Positions 41,306 to 49,992 of a stretch of 62,473 nt of DNA are shown piece by piece. The translations under genes and the position numbers were made by a program. This DNA comes from Candidatus Bathyarchaeota archaeon (GTDB lineage Archaea > Thermoproteota > Bathyarchaeia > Bathyarchaeales > Bathycorpusculaceae). Positions within the stretch are counted from its first letter, which is position 1, and each line of letters opens with the position of its first letter. The notes below the pieces were generated by a model. That model was not told the origin of the DNA and ran no database searches. It saw nothing but the letters and a program-made list of their open reading frames with translations. The stretch is from the NCBI GenBank assembly GCA_937873375.1, contig CALMWK010000077.1, positions 1 to 62,473 on the forward strand, in the 5' to 3' direction.

Positions 41306-42007
41306 ATGTTTGCAATTGGACACTTCGCACTCGGATACCTCACAGGCAAAACCTCATCCACCCTTCTTAAAACAAAACTAAACCTCCCCCTACTCCTCAC
41401 AATCTCAGTCATACCCGACATCGACCTCATCCTCCAATTTGCCGAGCCAACCCTTTTCATGCACCGAGGACCCACCCACTCAATAATTGCCCAAACCGCC
41501 ATCATGATTCCCTTCCTGATAATCTACAGGAAAAAAACCCTCCCCTACTACGCAGCACTACTTTCACATTCCCTTCTTGGAGACTTCTTCACAGGCGGCT
41601 TCGAAATGTTCTGGCCCATCTCTCAAGGATGGTTCGGCACAATAGGCCTCGACGTAATGGGTATAACCAACGTCACCATCGAGCTTATCCTGTTTGCCAT
41701 TGCACTGCCACTCATGTTCAAAACCAAAGACATCCAAACACTCCTAAAACCCAACAACCACAACCTAGCCTTAATCATAGCCTTCGGCGCAGTCCTAGGA
41801 CCCATGCTTCAGATAGGACAAAGCACCGAAATGTCCCTGCCAACGCTGCTCATGATTCCCAGCATATTCTACCTGTGCCTGTTTGCGTACTCTCTGCTTA
41901 TTGAGCTAAACGCCAAACTAAACAAACCCCCCAAAATCTTAACCCTGAATCAAGCAACCCCAAACCCAAAAGCTGAGTATTTATTAACCAACAACTCCTT
42001 ATTCTGA
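41306..42007 (+). CDS. Membrane-bound metal-dependent hydrolase (DUF457/YdjM-like)
   Basis: This 233-residue membrane protein has G-H-F-A-L-G-Y near the start, S-V-I-P-D-I-D-L, H-R-G-P-T-H-S-I near residue 52, and L-S-H-S-L-L-G-D-F-F-T. These are the His/Asp motifs of the DUF457 membrane hydrolase family. About six hydrophobic helices. The substrate is unknown. It is likely independent of the aIF5B gene 42 bases downstream. Confidence 0.82.
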   Translation: MFAIGHFALGYLTGKTSSTLLKTKLNLPLLLTISVIPDIDLILQFAEPTLFMHRGPTHSIIAQTAIMIPFLIIYRKKTLPYYAALLSHSLLGDFFTGGFEMFWPISQGWFGTIGLDVMGITNVTIELILFAIALPLMFKTKDIQTLLKPNNHNLALIIAFGAVLGPMLQIGQSTEMSLPTLLMIPSIFYLCLFAYSLLIELNAKLNKPPKILTLNQATPNPKAEYLLTNNSLF

Positions 42008-42049
42008 ACACCCAAATTACTCAACTTCACAAAAGAAGGTTACAGCACA

Positions 42050-43825
42050 ATGCCTATCCGCCAACCAATTGTATGTGTTCTCGGGCACGTCGACAGCGGC
42101 AAAACTCTGCTCTTAGACAAAATCCGAAAAACCAGCGTCCAAGCCAGAGAAGCAGGCGGAATCACTCAGCATATAGGCGCAAGTTTCTTCCCTGTTGAAA
42201 CCCTCAAACAAATCATCGGCACCTCCACACTTAAAATCGAAATAGAAATCCCTGGCTTGCTCGTAGTCGACACGCCTGGACATGAAGCTTTCACCAATTT
42301 GAGACGCAGAGGCGGAAGTGTAGCCGACATAGCTATCCTAGTCGTCGATGTGATGCGGGGGTTTGAAGCGCAAACTTATGAATGCATCGAAATCCTCAAG
42401 GCACGCAGAACGCCCTTCATTGTGGCGGTGAACAAAATTGACCGTGTTGCAGGCTGGAAAAGCCAACCTAGCACTGCTTTCTTGAAGTCGTATGTCACTC
42501 AAAATTCTTATTCCAAAGAGGATTTGGATAACAAACTCTACGAGGTCATGGGAACTTTCTCAAGGCTAAAAATCAGCTCTGACCGTTTTGACCGCGTCCG
42601 CGACTTCACCTCCACGGTTGCTCTAGTGCCTGTGTCTGCGAAGACAGGCGAAGGCATCAGCGAACTCCTCATGGTGCTCATCGGCTTGACCCAGCAGTAC
42701 CTCAAAAAGCAGCTGCAGACAACTGAAGGTGCCGCGAAAGGTTCTGTTTTGGAAGTGAAGGAAGAACCTGGCTTGGGTTTGACGCTTAACGCTATAATCT
42801 TTGATGGTACTCTGCAAAAGGACGACTTAATCGTGGTTGGCGGTAAAGAGAAACCCATAGTTACTCGTATACGAGCCATTTTGGTTCCTAAGCCGTTGGA
42901 TGAGATGCGTGACCCACGCGACAAGTTCTCGTCGGTTGAGTCGGTTTTTGCAGCGGCAGGGATAAAAATTGTCGCTTCAGGCTTAGAAGGTGTCCTTGCT
43001 GGTGCTCCTTTGTACGCTGTTGCAGCGGGAGAAACTCCTGAAAAATACTCCAAACTCATCGAGGATGAAATTAAGAAAATCCGAATCGCCACCCAAGTTG
43101 AAGGTATAATCCTCAAAGCTGATACGCTCGGGTCTTTGGAAGCCATCGCTGAGATGCTTAAACAGAAAAACGTGCAGATACGCATAGCCGATGTGGGTGA
43201 TGTTTCTAAACGTGACATTATCGAAGCCTCCTCAGTTAAAGCACATGACCCACTGCAAGGTGTAGTCTTGGCTTTCGGCGTAAAAGTTTTGCCAGACGCT
43301 GAAGAAGAAGCCACCGCGAGAGGTGTTCAGGTGTTTAAGGAGCAAATCGTGTACCATTTGATAGAAAACTATGTGGGCTGGGTTAAATCGCGAAGTGAAG
43401 CTAAACTTGAGCAGGAACTCGAAAAAATGGTCAAGCCCGGCAAAATCCAAGTTATTCCAGGTTACGTTTTCCGCAGGGCAAAACCCGCCATATTCGGCGT
43501 TGAAATCTTGGCAGGAACCCTAAAACCCAAAGTCTCCCTGATCAGGGCGGCAGACGGCGAAGACATCGGTGAGTTGCAGCAGATTCAAGACAAAGGCAAA
43601 TCCGTGCCCGAAGCCACCCGCGGCATGCAGATTGCAGTATCCATGGATAAGCCCACTGTGGGCAGGCATGTTTTCGAGAAGGATGTGCTGTACGTGAAAG
43701 TGCCTGAAGCTGACGTGAGGAGCTTCCAGAATGCCTTCGCGGAGCAACTCTCCGAAGAAGAGCAAGAGATGCTAAAAGAATACGTAGTGGCGATGCGAAA
43801 GAAATCACCCTTCTTCGCCTTCTAG
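42050..43825 (+). CDS. infB: Translation initiation factor aIF5B
   Basis: This 591-residue GTPase promotes subunit joining. The G domain has G-H-V-D-S-G-K-T, V-D-T-P-G-H-E-A and N-K-I-D; domains II-IV of the eukaryote/archaeal type follow, ending with the helix and domain that contact aIF1A. Length is normal for archaea. No intein, despite this being a common insertion site. Confidence 0.96.
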   Translation: MPIRQPIVCVLGHVDSGKTLLLDKIRKTSVQAREAGGITQHIGASFFPVETLKQIIGTSTLKIEIEIPGLLVVDTPGHEAFTNLRRRGGSVADIAILVVDVMRGFEAQTYECIEILKARRTPFIVAVNKIDRVAGWKSQPSTAFLKSYVTQNSYSKEDLDNKLYEVMGTFSRLKISSDRFDRVRDFTSTVALVPVSAKTGEGISELLMVLIGLTQQYLKKQLQTTEGAAKGSVLEVKEEPGLGLTLNAIIFDGTLQKDDLIVVGGKEKPIVTRIRAILVPKPLDEMRDPRDKFSSVESVFAAAGIKIVASGLEGVLAGAPLYAVAAGETPEKYSKLIEDEIKKIRIATQVEGIILKADTLGSLEAIAEMLKQKNVQIRIADVGDVSKRDIIEASSVKAHDPLQGVVLAFGVKVLPDAEEEATARGVQVFKEQIVYHLIENYVGWVKSRSEAKLEQELEKMVKPGKIQVIPGYVFRRAKPAIFGVEILAGTLKPKVSLIRAADGEDIGELQQIQDKGKSVPEATRGMQIAVSMDKPTVGRHVFEKDVLYVKVPEADVRSFQNAFAEQLSEEEQEMLKEYVVAMRKKSPFFAF

Positions 43826-43930
43826 CAGCAACATCAACACCTAGCATAGCTCAAACTCTTGTTGGTTCTGTTTCTTTGTTTTTAGCCTTCATATTTGGAG
43901 CCTATTAGCCAATCATTGCAGAAAAACCGA

Positions 43931-44056
43931 GGGGGAGGGGGTAGAGAAAACGTAGGGTACCCTACTAAGGGTCAAATTCTGTTATCTTTGGGATTCTGAA
44001 AATGGGTAGGGGGAAGGGGTAGGTCAAAACCATAGGGTCCTATCAGAGGTCAAAAA
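43931..44056 (+). repeat. Imperfect tandem repeat with G-runs and palindromes
   Basis: Two ~50-base units (from 43931 and from 44006) share the order: G-rich run (GGGGGAGGGGGTAG / GGGGGAAGGGGTAG), an A-rich stretch, a palindrome, and AGGGTCAAA / GAGGTCAAA. The first palindrome is GTAGGGTACCCTAC (43952-43965, perfect); the second is ATAGG-GT-CCTAT (44032-44043). The palindromes begin 80 bases apart. The region lies between the convergent aIF5B and MoaD-like genes (326 bases with no gene). Confidence 0.7.
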
Positions 44057-44067
44057 ACCATGTTAAA

Positions 44068-44092
44068 TTCTATAAATAAGGGGCTATATAGA
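44068..44092 (+). promoter_or_regulatory. TATA-like element shared with 58.6 kb, copy 1
   Basis: TTCTATAAATAAGGGG followed by CTATATAG closely resembles 58617-58641. As a box A it would start a transcript near 44097 in a region with no ORF; TTCCCA/TGGGAA (44129-44147) could form a hairpin. It may belong to an unannotated small RNA. Confidence 0.4.
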
Positions 44093-44151
44093 CTGTTTCG
44101 AGCAGCAGTTCTGAGTGCATATTCCCAATTTCTCTTTATCACTGGGAAATT

Positions 44152-44460
44152 TTAGCCTCCGCCCACAGGCGGAACAATCGCCAAAACATCCCCATCTGCC
44201 AAATCTGTTTCCAGCGCTTTGAGGGTTCCCGAACTTTTGCCGTTAATGAGGAACTGCAAAAAACCCTTAACCTCACCCGTTTGCGGGTTGTAAACGTATT
44301 CGGTGAAGCTTTTTCCGTAGCGTTCTGAGAGGCTTTTGAGGACAGCACCAACTGTGGCTTTTTGGTCTTCTGAAAACTCTATATTTTCTTCTTTTTTGCC
44401 TGTGACTTCCCGAAGAACCGTGAAGAAGCGAACTGAAACCTGCAACGCTGAGGTCACCAC
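44152..44460 (-). CDS. MoaD/ThiS-like ubiquitin-fold protein
   Basis: This 102-residue beta-grasp protein begins Q-V-S-V-R-F-F-T-V-L-R-E-V-T-G-K and ends with I-V-P-P-V-G-G-G, the Gly-Gly tail needed for adenylation and sulfur transfer or conjugation (MoaD or SAMP type). No MoaE, MoeB/E1-like or JAMM gene is nearby. The start is GTG 44460 or a nearby internal codon. It could act in molybdopterin or tRNA thiolation, or as a protein modifier. Confidence 0.85.
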   Translation of the reverse strand: MVTSALQVSVRFFTVLREVTGKKEENIEFSEDQKATVGAVLKSLSERYGKSFTEYVYNPQTGEVKGFLQFLINGKSSGTLKALETDLADGDVLAIVPPVGGG

Positions 44461-44513
44461 GTAGGTATTAACGGTCGAATGGCGAGATTAAACTGTTATG
44501 CACCAAACAGCAG

Positions 44514-44918
44514 CTATTTTTCGAACACTTTCTTAATTTCGTCTAAACTTTCTGTGAAGTCTGCTGGTTTGTCTGGCTTCATTCCTTTCTTTGACACTTT
44601 CAGGATGATTTCGTAGCCTTTGCTGGACAATTTGTTTGTCAAGGCTCTGAAGGTGAAGCCCTTCCAAAGAATATATGTGCAAAACAGAATCGTCTTCTTG
44701 CCTTCGCCTTTCGGCAAACGCTCTACGAACGCCGCAGTTTCTTTTGCAGGTCTGAAGCCCTCAACAGGTGTGCCTAGGATAAGCAGGTCGTAGTTTTCAA
44801 CAACTGACGGCTCAGAAGAAGCCAAGTCGAAAGTGGGTGCTTTTAGTAAATCTGAGATTGCTTCTGCCATGCGTTTGGTGTTTCCAGTTCTCGAAAAGTA
44901 TACCACACAGGTTTTCAT
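44514..44918 (-). CDS. Flavodoxin-domain protein
   Basis: This 134-residue protein has S-R-T-G-N-T-K-R-M-A-E near residue 10 for FMN phosphate, L-G-T-P-V-E-G near 52 and C-T-Y-I-L-W-K near 84. It is shorter than the flavodoxin at 25.4 kb. Possibly a small electron carrier. No partner gene is evident. Confidence 0.82.
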   Translation of the reverse strand: MKTCVVYFSRTGNTKRMAEAISDLLKAPTFDLASSEPSVVENYDLLILGTPVEGFRPAKETAAFVERLPKGEGKKTILFCTYILWKGFTFRALTNKLSSKGYEIILKVSKKGMKPDKPADFTESLDEIKKVFEK

Positions 44919-44973
44919 AATTTGCTATTTCAATTTTTCACTTAATATAACCTTCGCCTTCAAAAAGTTCCAG

Positions 44974-45687
44974 CTATTCCGCAACTTTCCGCTGGATATC
45001 GTACGCAAATCCTGCAAGTACCGCTAACAGCATAACTCCATCTGAGATGTAACCCAGAAGGGATAGAATTGGCAAAGTGTTTGTCGCGTTTGCATCAAAG
45101 AACAGCACTAAGGGCCACCCAGTGATTGCCATTGCAACGGCAAACCAAAAAATTAACACAAAGGCGATTATAGACCACGGCCATAACTTGGCAAGAAAGT
45201 TCCGTGCATTAACGTTTAGATGTGTACGCCACCACGTTAGTGGCTTGTTGATTCTGGTTGCGACAGCACTAGCTACCACTCCGAGGAATATTGGTGGAGA
45301 GCCCCCTCCAACCAGAAAAAGCGTGATTGAAAGAAGAAGCAGGATTAACGCGCCGTACTTCCTCTGAACGAAACCAACAGCCCAGATTGTGACTAAGAGG
45401 CCAACAATCATCGCAAGAATCCCTGATACAAAAAAGTTGGGAACAATTGCCAAAGCAGGTTCAGTTGCTCCGGACCATAACTTTTGCGCTGGACCAATGG
45501 CATCTATAACTAAACCGTTTGTCGTAACATTGCCTTGAAGCATTTCAAATAACCCATGTTCCATGCCTGCTAACCCAACAATAGCGCCGAGTGTTGAGGC
45601 TACTGCTCTTGTCGCGCTAATCGACGGCTTCTGCTGCTCTAAGGGAGCTGAACTTTCTTGCAATTCTCTCATCTCAAGGGCGCACAT
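44974..45687 (-). CDS. Multi-pass membrane protein
   Basis: This 237-residue protein has six or seven hydrophobic segments and a short charged N-terminus (M-R-E-L-Q-E-S-S). Between helices it contains E-H-G-L-F-E and W-W-R-T-H-L-N-V. No transporter motif is recognised. It stands alone between the flavodoxin and the histidine kinase. Confidence 0.6.
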   Translation of the reverse strand: MCALEMRELQESSAPLEQQKPSISATRAVASTLGAIVGLAGMEHGLFEMLQGNVTTNGLVIDAIGPAQKLWSGATEPALAIVPNFFVSGILAMIVGLLVTIWAVGFVQRKYGALILLLLSITLFLVGGGSPPIFLGVVASAVATRINKPLTWWRTHLNVNARNFLAKLWPWSIIAFVLIFWFAVAMAITGWPLVLFFDANATNTLPILSLLGYISDGVMLLAVLAGFAYDIQRKVAE

Positions 45688-45869
45688 GCGCCTTATGAAA
45701 CTGCCATATCCTCTTTTTCACTTTATATGACCTTCGTTGACCCTAACATGAAAAACGGCAGGCAATCACACAAAGGGGTGTCAAAGTGGCATGTCGCATA
45801 GTCGCAGGGTTTTGCGCATGAGTAGGTGATTAGAGAAAGAGCAAAACTTGGACGGTTTTGGGTGCCATT

Positions 45870-48800
45870 TTATGTTGTAATTTTGAAGTTCTTTTTTCCA
45901 TTTCGGTTAACCTTAGGAACCGTAATTGTGAATTTGGCTCCTTTACCCGGTTCCCCGGTCTCTTGAATATTCCAGCCGTAAACGTCCATCATCTTCTTGG
46001 ACAAGAATAAACCAAAACCCGTGCTGCCTCCCGTGCTGAAACCTTCCGTGAAAAGCTTCAGCTTATTCTCTTTTGAGATGCCTACGCCGTTATCCTCATA
46101 AATCAACCGCAGTTTACCATCTTCTACTTTTTCACAGTGTACTCTTATGGTTGTAGTTGTTTTGCCGTATTTTCTAGTGTTATCCATGAAATTATAGAAA
46201 AGCTGTCTCAGAAAAGAATCAGCCAACAAACTCAGACCGTGGCACTCATTAACCACTTTAAGGTTAAAGCCCGAAAAAAGAGCCCTAGCTTCAGCTACCG
46301 TTTTCTCCACATCAACATAAGCCAGCTCTTCAACGCCTAGTTGCTCATACATTTTAGCGAACTCAAAAATCTTCACAGAATCCTTAACAGCCTGCTCCAT
46401 CTTGCCCAACCCATCAACGATATCCGCCTGATCCGCATGCTTCTTTTTCAGCAAATACGCATAACCAGTGACCGCTGAAAGCTTGTTACGAACATCATGC
46501 CTCGTCAACCCGCCAACCACGCGCAGCTTTTCATTCATCATTTCAATTCTTTCGCTGTTTTCTTTGAGTTTCTCCTCAGCTTTTTTGCGCTCCGAGATGT
46601 CACGAACCGTAGCCTGCAGAACGTTTCGCCCCTTCAGCGGCATCCTTGTCAAAAGCACATCCGCAGGAAAAGTCGTGCCATCTGTCCGCTTGTGAATCCA
46701 AAAGAAGTTGTCGGTGCCGGTTTTGAATGCTTTGTTAATGTGGTTCCTAGCCGCTTCCATAGACGGTGTACCGTCTGGTTGCGTTGGAGGCGACAAATCC
46801 GCCGGATGCTTCTTTGAAAACTCCTCCACTGACTTGCACCCGAACATAACAAGAGTTGCTTTGTTGCAGTCGAAGAATCCTTTTTCGTCAAGCAGCATTA
46901 ATGCGTCTCTTGACGACTCAAACGTAGTCGCGTACTTCTCTTCGCTCTCTTTGAGTTTCGCCTCCGCTTCTTTCTTCTCAGTTATGTCAATTGCAATTTC
47001 CACTGCGGATGTGATGTTCCCCTTTCTATCCGTAATTGGTGTAGCGACAATTTCAACCCAATACGGCCTGCCATCGACGGTTGTAGAGCAGTATTCATGA
47101 GAGTCTACCTTTGTTTTTCCTGCGAAAACTTTTGCAACCCCACAATCCGGGCAAGGTGCATCTAAGCTGTTGAGCGTTGCATAACACAGTTTTCCTATGG
47201 TATCGCCTTTGTACCGTTTTATGAAGTCGTTTGCCCACAGCACATGAAAGTCTTTGCTGACAATGACCAGACCAGCACCGATGGCTGTTGTAACTGATTC
47301 AAGCTTATCCCGCTCTTGCTTAAGAGCATCTTCTGTTTTTTTGCGTTCAGTGATATCTCTAGCTACGCTTAAAACCAGTTTTCTGCCGTCTGACTCGATA
47401 ACACGTCCATGTATCTCAAAGGGCACAATGGTCTTGTCTTTACCCAAGTTGTAAATCTCAAAAATACCTTCACCCTTTTCTAATAACGCTTTCATTCGCG
47501 CCCTAAAATCCCAAGTATTACCCGGCGCCTCCAAGTCTGTAATCTTTAGTTTTTGAAATTCTTCTCTGGAGTAGCCTCTAAGTTTGTGAGCTGCCTCGTT
47601 GAAATAGACAATTCTTCCGTCTAAATCATGCACCAGAATCGAGTCCGAGGCAGCGTCAAAGAGGTTCGCGGCGATGTGCATTTCCATCTCCGCCAACTTA
47701 ATTTTGGTGATGTCTTTGGCTACGTGAACAATCTGAGTGACTTCTCCTTTCTCGTCAAGAATTGGCGAAGTAGTTATCAATAGTGGCACGCCCACGTGTG
47801 GATCATCTACTTCTCCTGTGGCTGTTTGTTTTGTTTCAAAAGTCTTCGTAGCTGGGCAATCAGGCCAAGGTTTGTCTGTGCCATGTACGATTTCGTAGCA
47901 GTGTTTGCCTATCAATTCTTCTGGTTTTTTCTTAAAAGCATCACAAGTGCTCTTGTTAACCATAACCAGTCTTCGATCAGCATCCATAACGAACAATAAA
48001 TCTCCAATACTGTCCATGATTTTAGCCATTTCCAAAACTTTGTCTTCGTTCTCTTTCTCCAATTTTTTGCGTTCCGTTATGTCTTCAAACACTGCTGAAA
48101 AGTAGCCTTTTTCTGAGCTATACGCGAGAATGGATAACCATATTTTTAAAGGCTCCACGAACATTTCAAATTTTTCTTCTTTTCCAGTTAAAGAAACTCT
48201 GCCATAGATATCGAACAGTTCAGGGTTAGTTTCTTTGATTCCCGGTATTGCTTCCGTAACCTTCTTGCCAACTACCGCAGTTTTCTTCAATCCAGTTAGC
48301 CTTTCAAAAGCATCATTAATTTCGAGATAAACAAAGTCTATTGGTTTACCTTTTTCTTCAAATATCATTTTGCAATATGCAAAACCATTAAGCATGTTTT
48401 CAAACAGCGAACGATATCTTCTTTCGCTTTCCGTTAATGTCTGTTCTGCTTTTTTGTGTTCAGTGCTGTCTCTGATGATGCTTTCTGACCTCAAAAGATT
48501 GCCCTGCGAATCGTTTTGAATGGTGATAGTGGCTCTAGCATCAAAGATTGTGCCGTTTTTTCTCTTGAGCTTGACTTCGTAATCTTGGACAGCTCCTTTC
48601 TTCGTTAAGAAATCAAACAGAACCTGCCTATCCGCAGGATTTACATAAAGCGTACTCGCTGGCAGATTCACCAGCTCCGCCGCGTTCTCGTACCCTAGCA
48701 TTAATGCGGCTGCCGGATTTGCGGACATCACAACTCCTTTAGCATCAGAAACAATTATTCCATCCAGAGTAGAGTCAAACAAGCCCTGATATTTTTCCTC

Positions 48801-49256
48801 AGAGCGACACAGCGCCTCTTCAGTTTTCTTATTTTCCACCAACGAAAATATGGCGTGTGCAAGTTCTCCGTAGACTGTTTCAGGTGAGCCTTGCTTGTTG
48901 TAGTATCCGTCTGCGCCAAGATTCAACGCTTTCATAGCCACCTCTTCTCTGCCCTTGCCCGTAAAAATAATGAAGGGGATGTCCTTTTTTTCTTCTCTAA
49001 GTTCCTTTAAAAATTCCAGCCCATCTTTTTGAGGCATTTCATAATCTGAAACAACCACATCAAAAGAGCTTTCCCGCATTTTTCTGAAGGCTTCATCAAC
49101 AGATAATGCGACGGCAACTTCTAAATTGCCCTCCATCATGAGAATCTCTTTTGCGACCTCCAAAAGGCCAGCGTCATCATCAACATGCAAAACACGCACT
49201 GGCGTTTGACTGCCTGTCTTGATAATATTTGAAGCCCCGGTTTTCAATTGAGTCAA
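45870..49256 (-). CDS. Hybrid sensor histidine kinase: REC, six PAS domains, HisKA-like and HATPase
   Basis: This 1128-residue cytoplasmic kinase has no membrane segment. Residues ~18-130 are a receiver domain with phospho-acceptor D in V-V-S-D-Y-E-M-P. Six PAS domains follow (~145-890), two of which contain C-x-x-C motifs (D-C-P-A-T-K-T-F context near 475 and C-P-D-C-G near 700). The histidine box is G-G-L-T-R-H-D-V-R-N-K-L, and the ATP site has N-F-M-D-N-T-R-K-Y-G, E-D-N-G-V-G-I and G-G-S-T-G-F-G-L-F. TTG 49256 has GGGG seven bases upstream. No partner regulator nearby. Confidence 0.92.
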   Translation of the reverse strand: MTQLKTGASNIIKTGSQTPVRVLHVDDDAGLLEVAKEILMMEGNLEVAVALSVDEAFRKMRESSFDVVVSDYEMPQKDGLEFLKELREEKKDIPFIIFTGKGREEVAMKALNLGADGYYNKQGSPETVYGELAHAIFSLVENKKTEEALCRSEEKYQGLFDSTLDGIIVSDAKGVVMSANPAAALMLGYENAAELVNLPASTLYVNPADRQVLFDFLTKKGAVQDYEVKLKRKNGTIFDARATITIQNDSQGNLLRSESIIRDSTEHKKAEQTLTESERRYRSLFENMLNGFAYCKMIFEEKGKPIDFVYLEINDAFERLTGLKKTAVVGKKVTEAIPGIKETNPELFDIYGRVSLTGKEEKFEMFVEPLKIWLSILAYSSEKGYFSAVFEDITERKKLEKENEDKVLEMAKIMDSIGDLLFVMDADRRLVMVNKSTCDAFKKKPEELIGKHCYEIVHGTDKPWPDCPATKTFETKQTATGEVDDPHVGVPLLITTSPILDEKGEVTQIVHVAKDITKIKLAEMEMHIAANLFDAASDSILVHDLDGRIVYFNEAAHKLRGYSREEFQKLKITDLEAPGNTWDFRARMKALLEKGEGIFEIYNLGKDKTIVPFEIHGRVIESDGRKLVLSVARDITERKKTEDALKQERDKLESVTTAIGAGLVIVSKDFHVLWANDFIKRYKGDTIGKLCYATLNSLDAPCPDCGVAKVFAGKTKVDSHEYCSTTVDGRPYWVEIVATPITDRKGNITSAVEIAIDITEKKEAEAKLKESEEKYATTFESSRDALMLLDEKGFFDCNKATLVMFGCKSVEEFSKKHPADLSPPTQPDGTPSMEAARNHINKAFKTGTDNFFWIHKRTDGTTFPADVLLTRMPLKGRNVLQATVRDISERKKAEEKLKENSERIEMMNEKLRVVGGLTRHDVRNKLSAVTGYAYLLKKKHADQADIVDGLGKMEQAVKDSVKIFEFAKMYEQLGVEELAYVDVEKTVAEARALFSGFNLKVVNECHGLSLLADSFLRQLFYNFMDNTRKYGKTTTTIRVHCEKVEDGKLRLIYEDNGVGISKENKLKLFTEGFSTGGSTGFGLFLSKKMMDVYGWNIQETGEPGKGAKFTITVPKVNRNGKKNFKITT

Positions 49257-49656
49257 TCAGTTCCCCTTTCCATTTTTAAGTTAGCAACAGCGGATTTTAC
49301 CCAAACACGTTTTAGACCGATATTTTGAAAGTTCCAGCTATATTGATTCGACTTCTAAATGGGATACTATATGCCTTGTGGAGCATAGTTTTTCCAGAAG
49401 CAACACGGATGTTTTCCACAAAAACATGAGTTAATGAAATTATTATATCTTACTATTGCAGTCTGAGGAAGAACAAGAACACGCCAACAGCACACCTTTA
49501 GTTCAACCAACCTTGAGGCACTGCAAAGTTTGTGAGGGTTTGAGTTCCCGTAAGCTTTCGAGGATACACCTTTTTTCCTTGCGAGGTTGACTAACCCATT
49601 TTGTGGGCAACAGAGGACACAGCACCAGAACAAGCCAAGAAAACACACAGTGCTGC

Positions 49657-49860
49657 TTGCCCCTACCTGCACAACCAATACACAACCAAACAAGATCCAA
49701 ACCAAACCTCTTCAGCAAAACCCAACCCACCACACAAACCCAAAGAAGTAGAAGTGCCTAGCAACCAAACAACAACCACAAACAAAACAAAAAAAAACAA
49801 GCACCCGCAGAAACCACACATTTCAGCAACCAATAACAACTGAAAAAATCCATTTTACAA
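49657..49860 (+). repeat. C/A-rich intergenic repeat element, divergent copy C (upstream of thermosome)
   Basis: The 736-base gap 49257-49992 holds a C/A-rich tract. At 49671-49684, ACCTGCACAACC resembles the first block of copies A and B. About 60 bases on, AAGTAGAAGTGCCTAGCAAC (49745-49764) resembles the end of the 24-mer plus flank of copy A. The tract ends ~60 bases before the thermosome box A. Minus-strand ORFs (49367-49733) across it are Cys/Trp/Val-rich and are rejected. Confidence 0.5.
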
Positions 49861-49917
49861 AAAAGCAAAAATTTTCCCAACAAACCCCAGTACCAATAGC
49901 CACCTGCAAGGGTTAAG

Positions 49918-49929
49918 GTTTATATTTTC
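49918..49929 (+). promoter_or_regulatory. Box A promoter of the thermosome gene
   Basis: GTTTATATTTTC lies about 65 bases before the ATG and predicts a start near 49948. It follows the C/A-rich element, as at psmA. Confidence 0.6.
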
Positions 49930-49992
49930 GTTTGATTTTTGCTTATCCCCGATTAAAACAGTATTCTATCCCAAAAAAATGAGGTTAATGAT

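Noticed and set aside
49367-49733. Two overlapping minus-strand ORFs upstream of the thermosome
   Set aside because: Cys/Trp/Val-rich translations from a base-biased tract, no ribosome site, no family resemblance.
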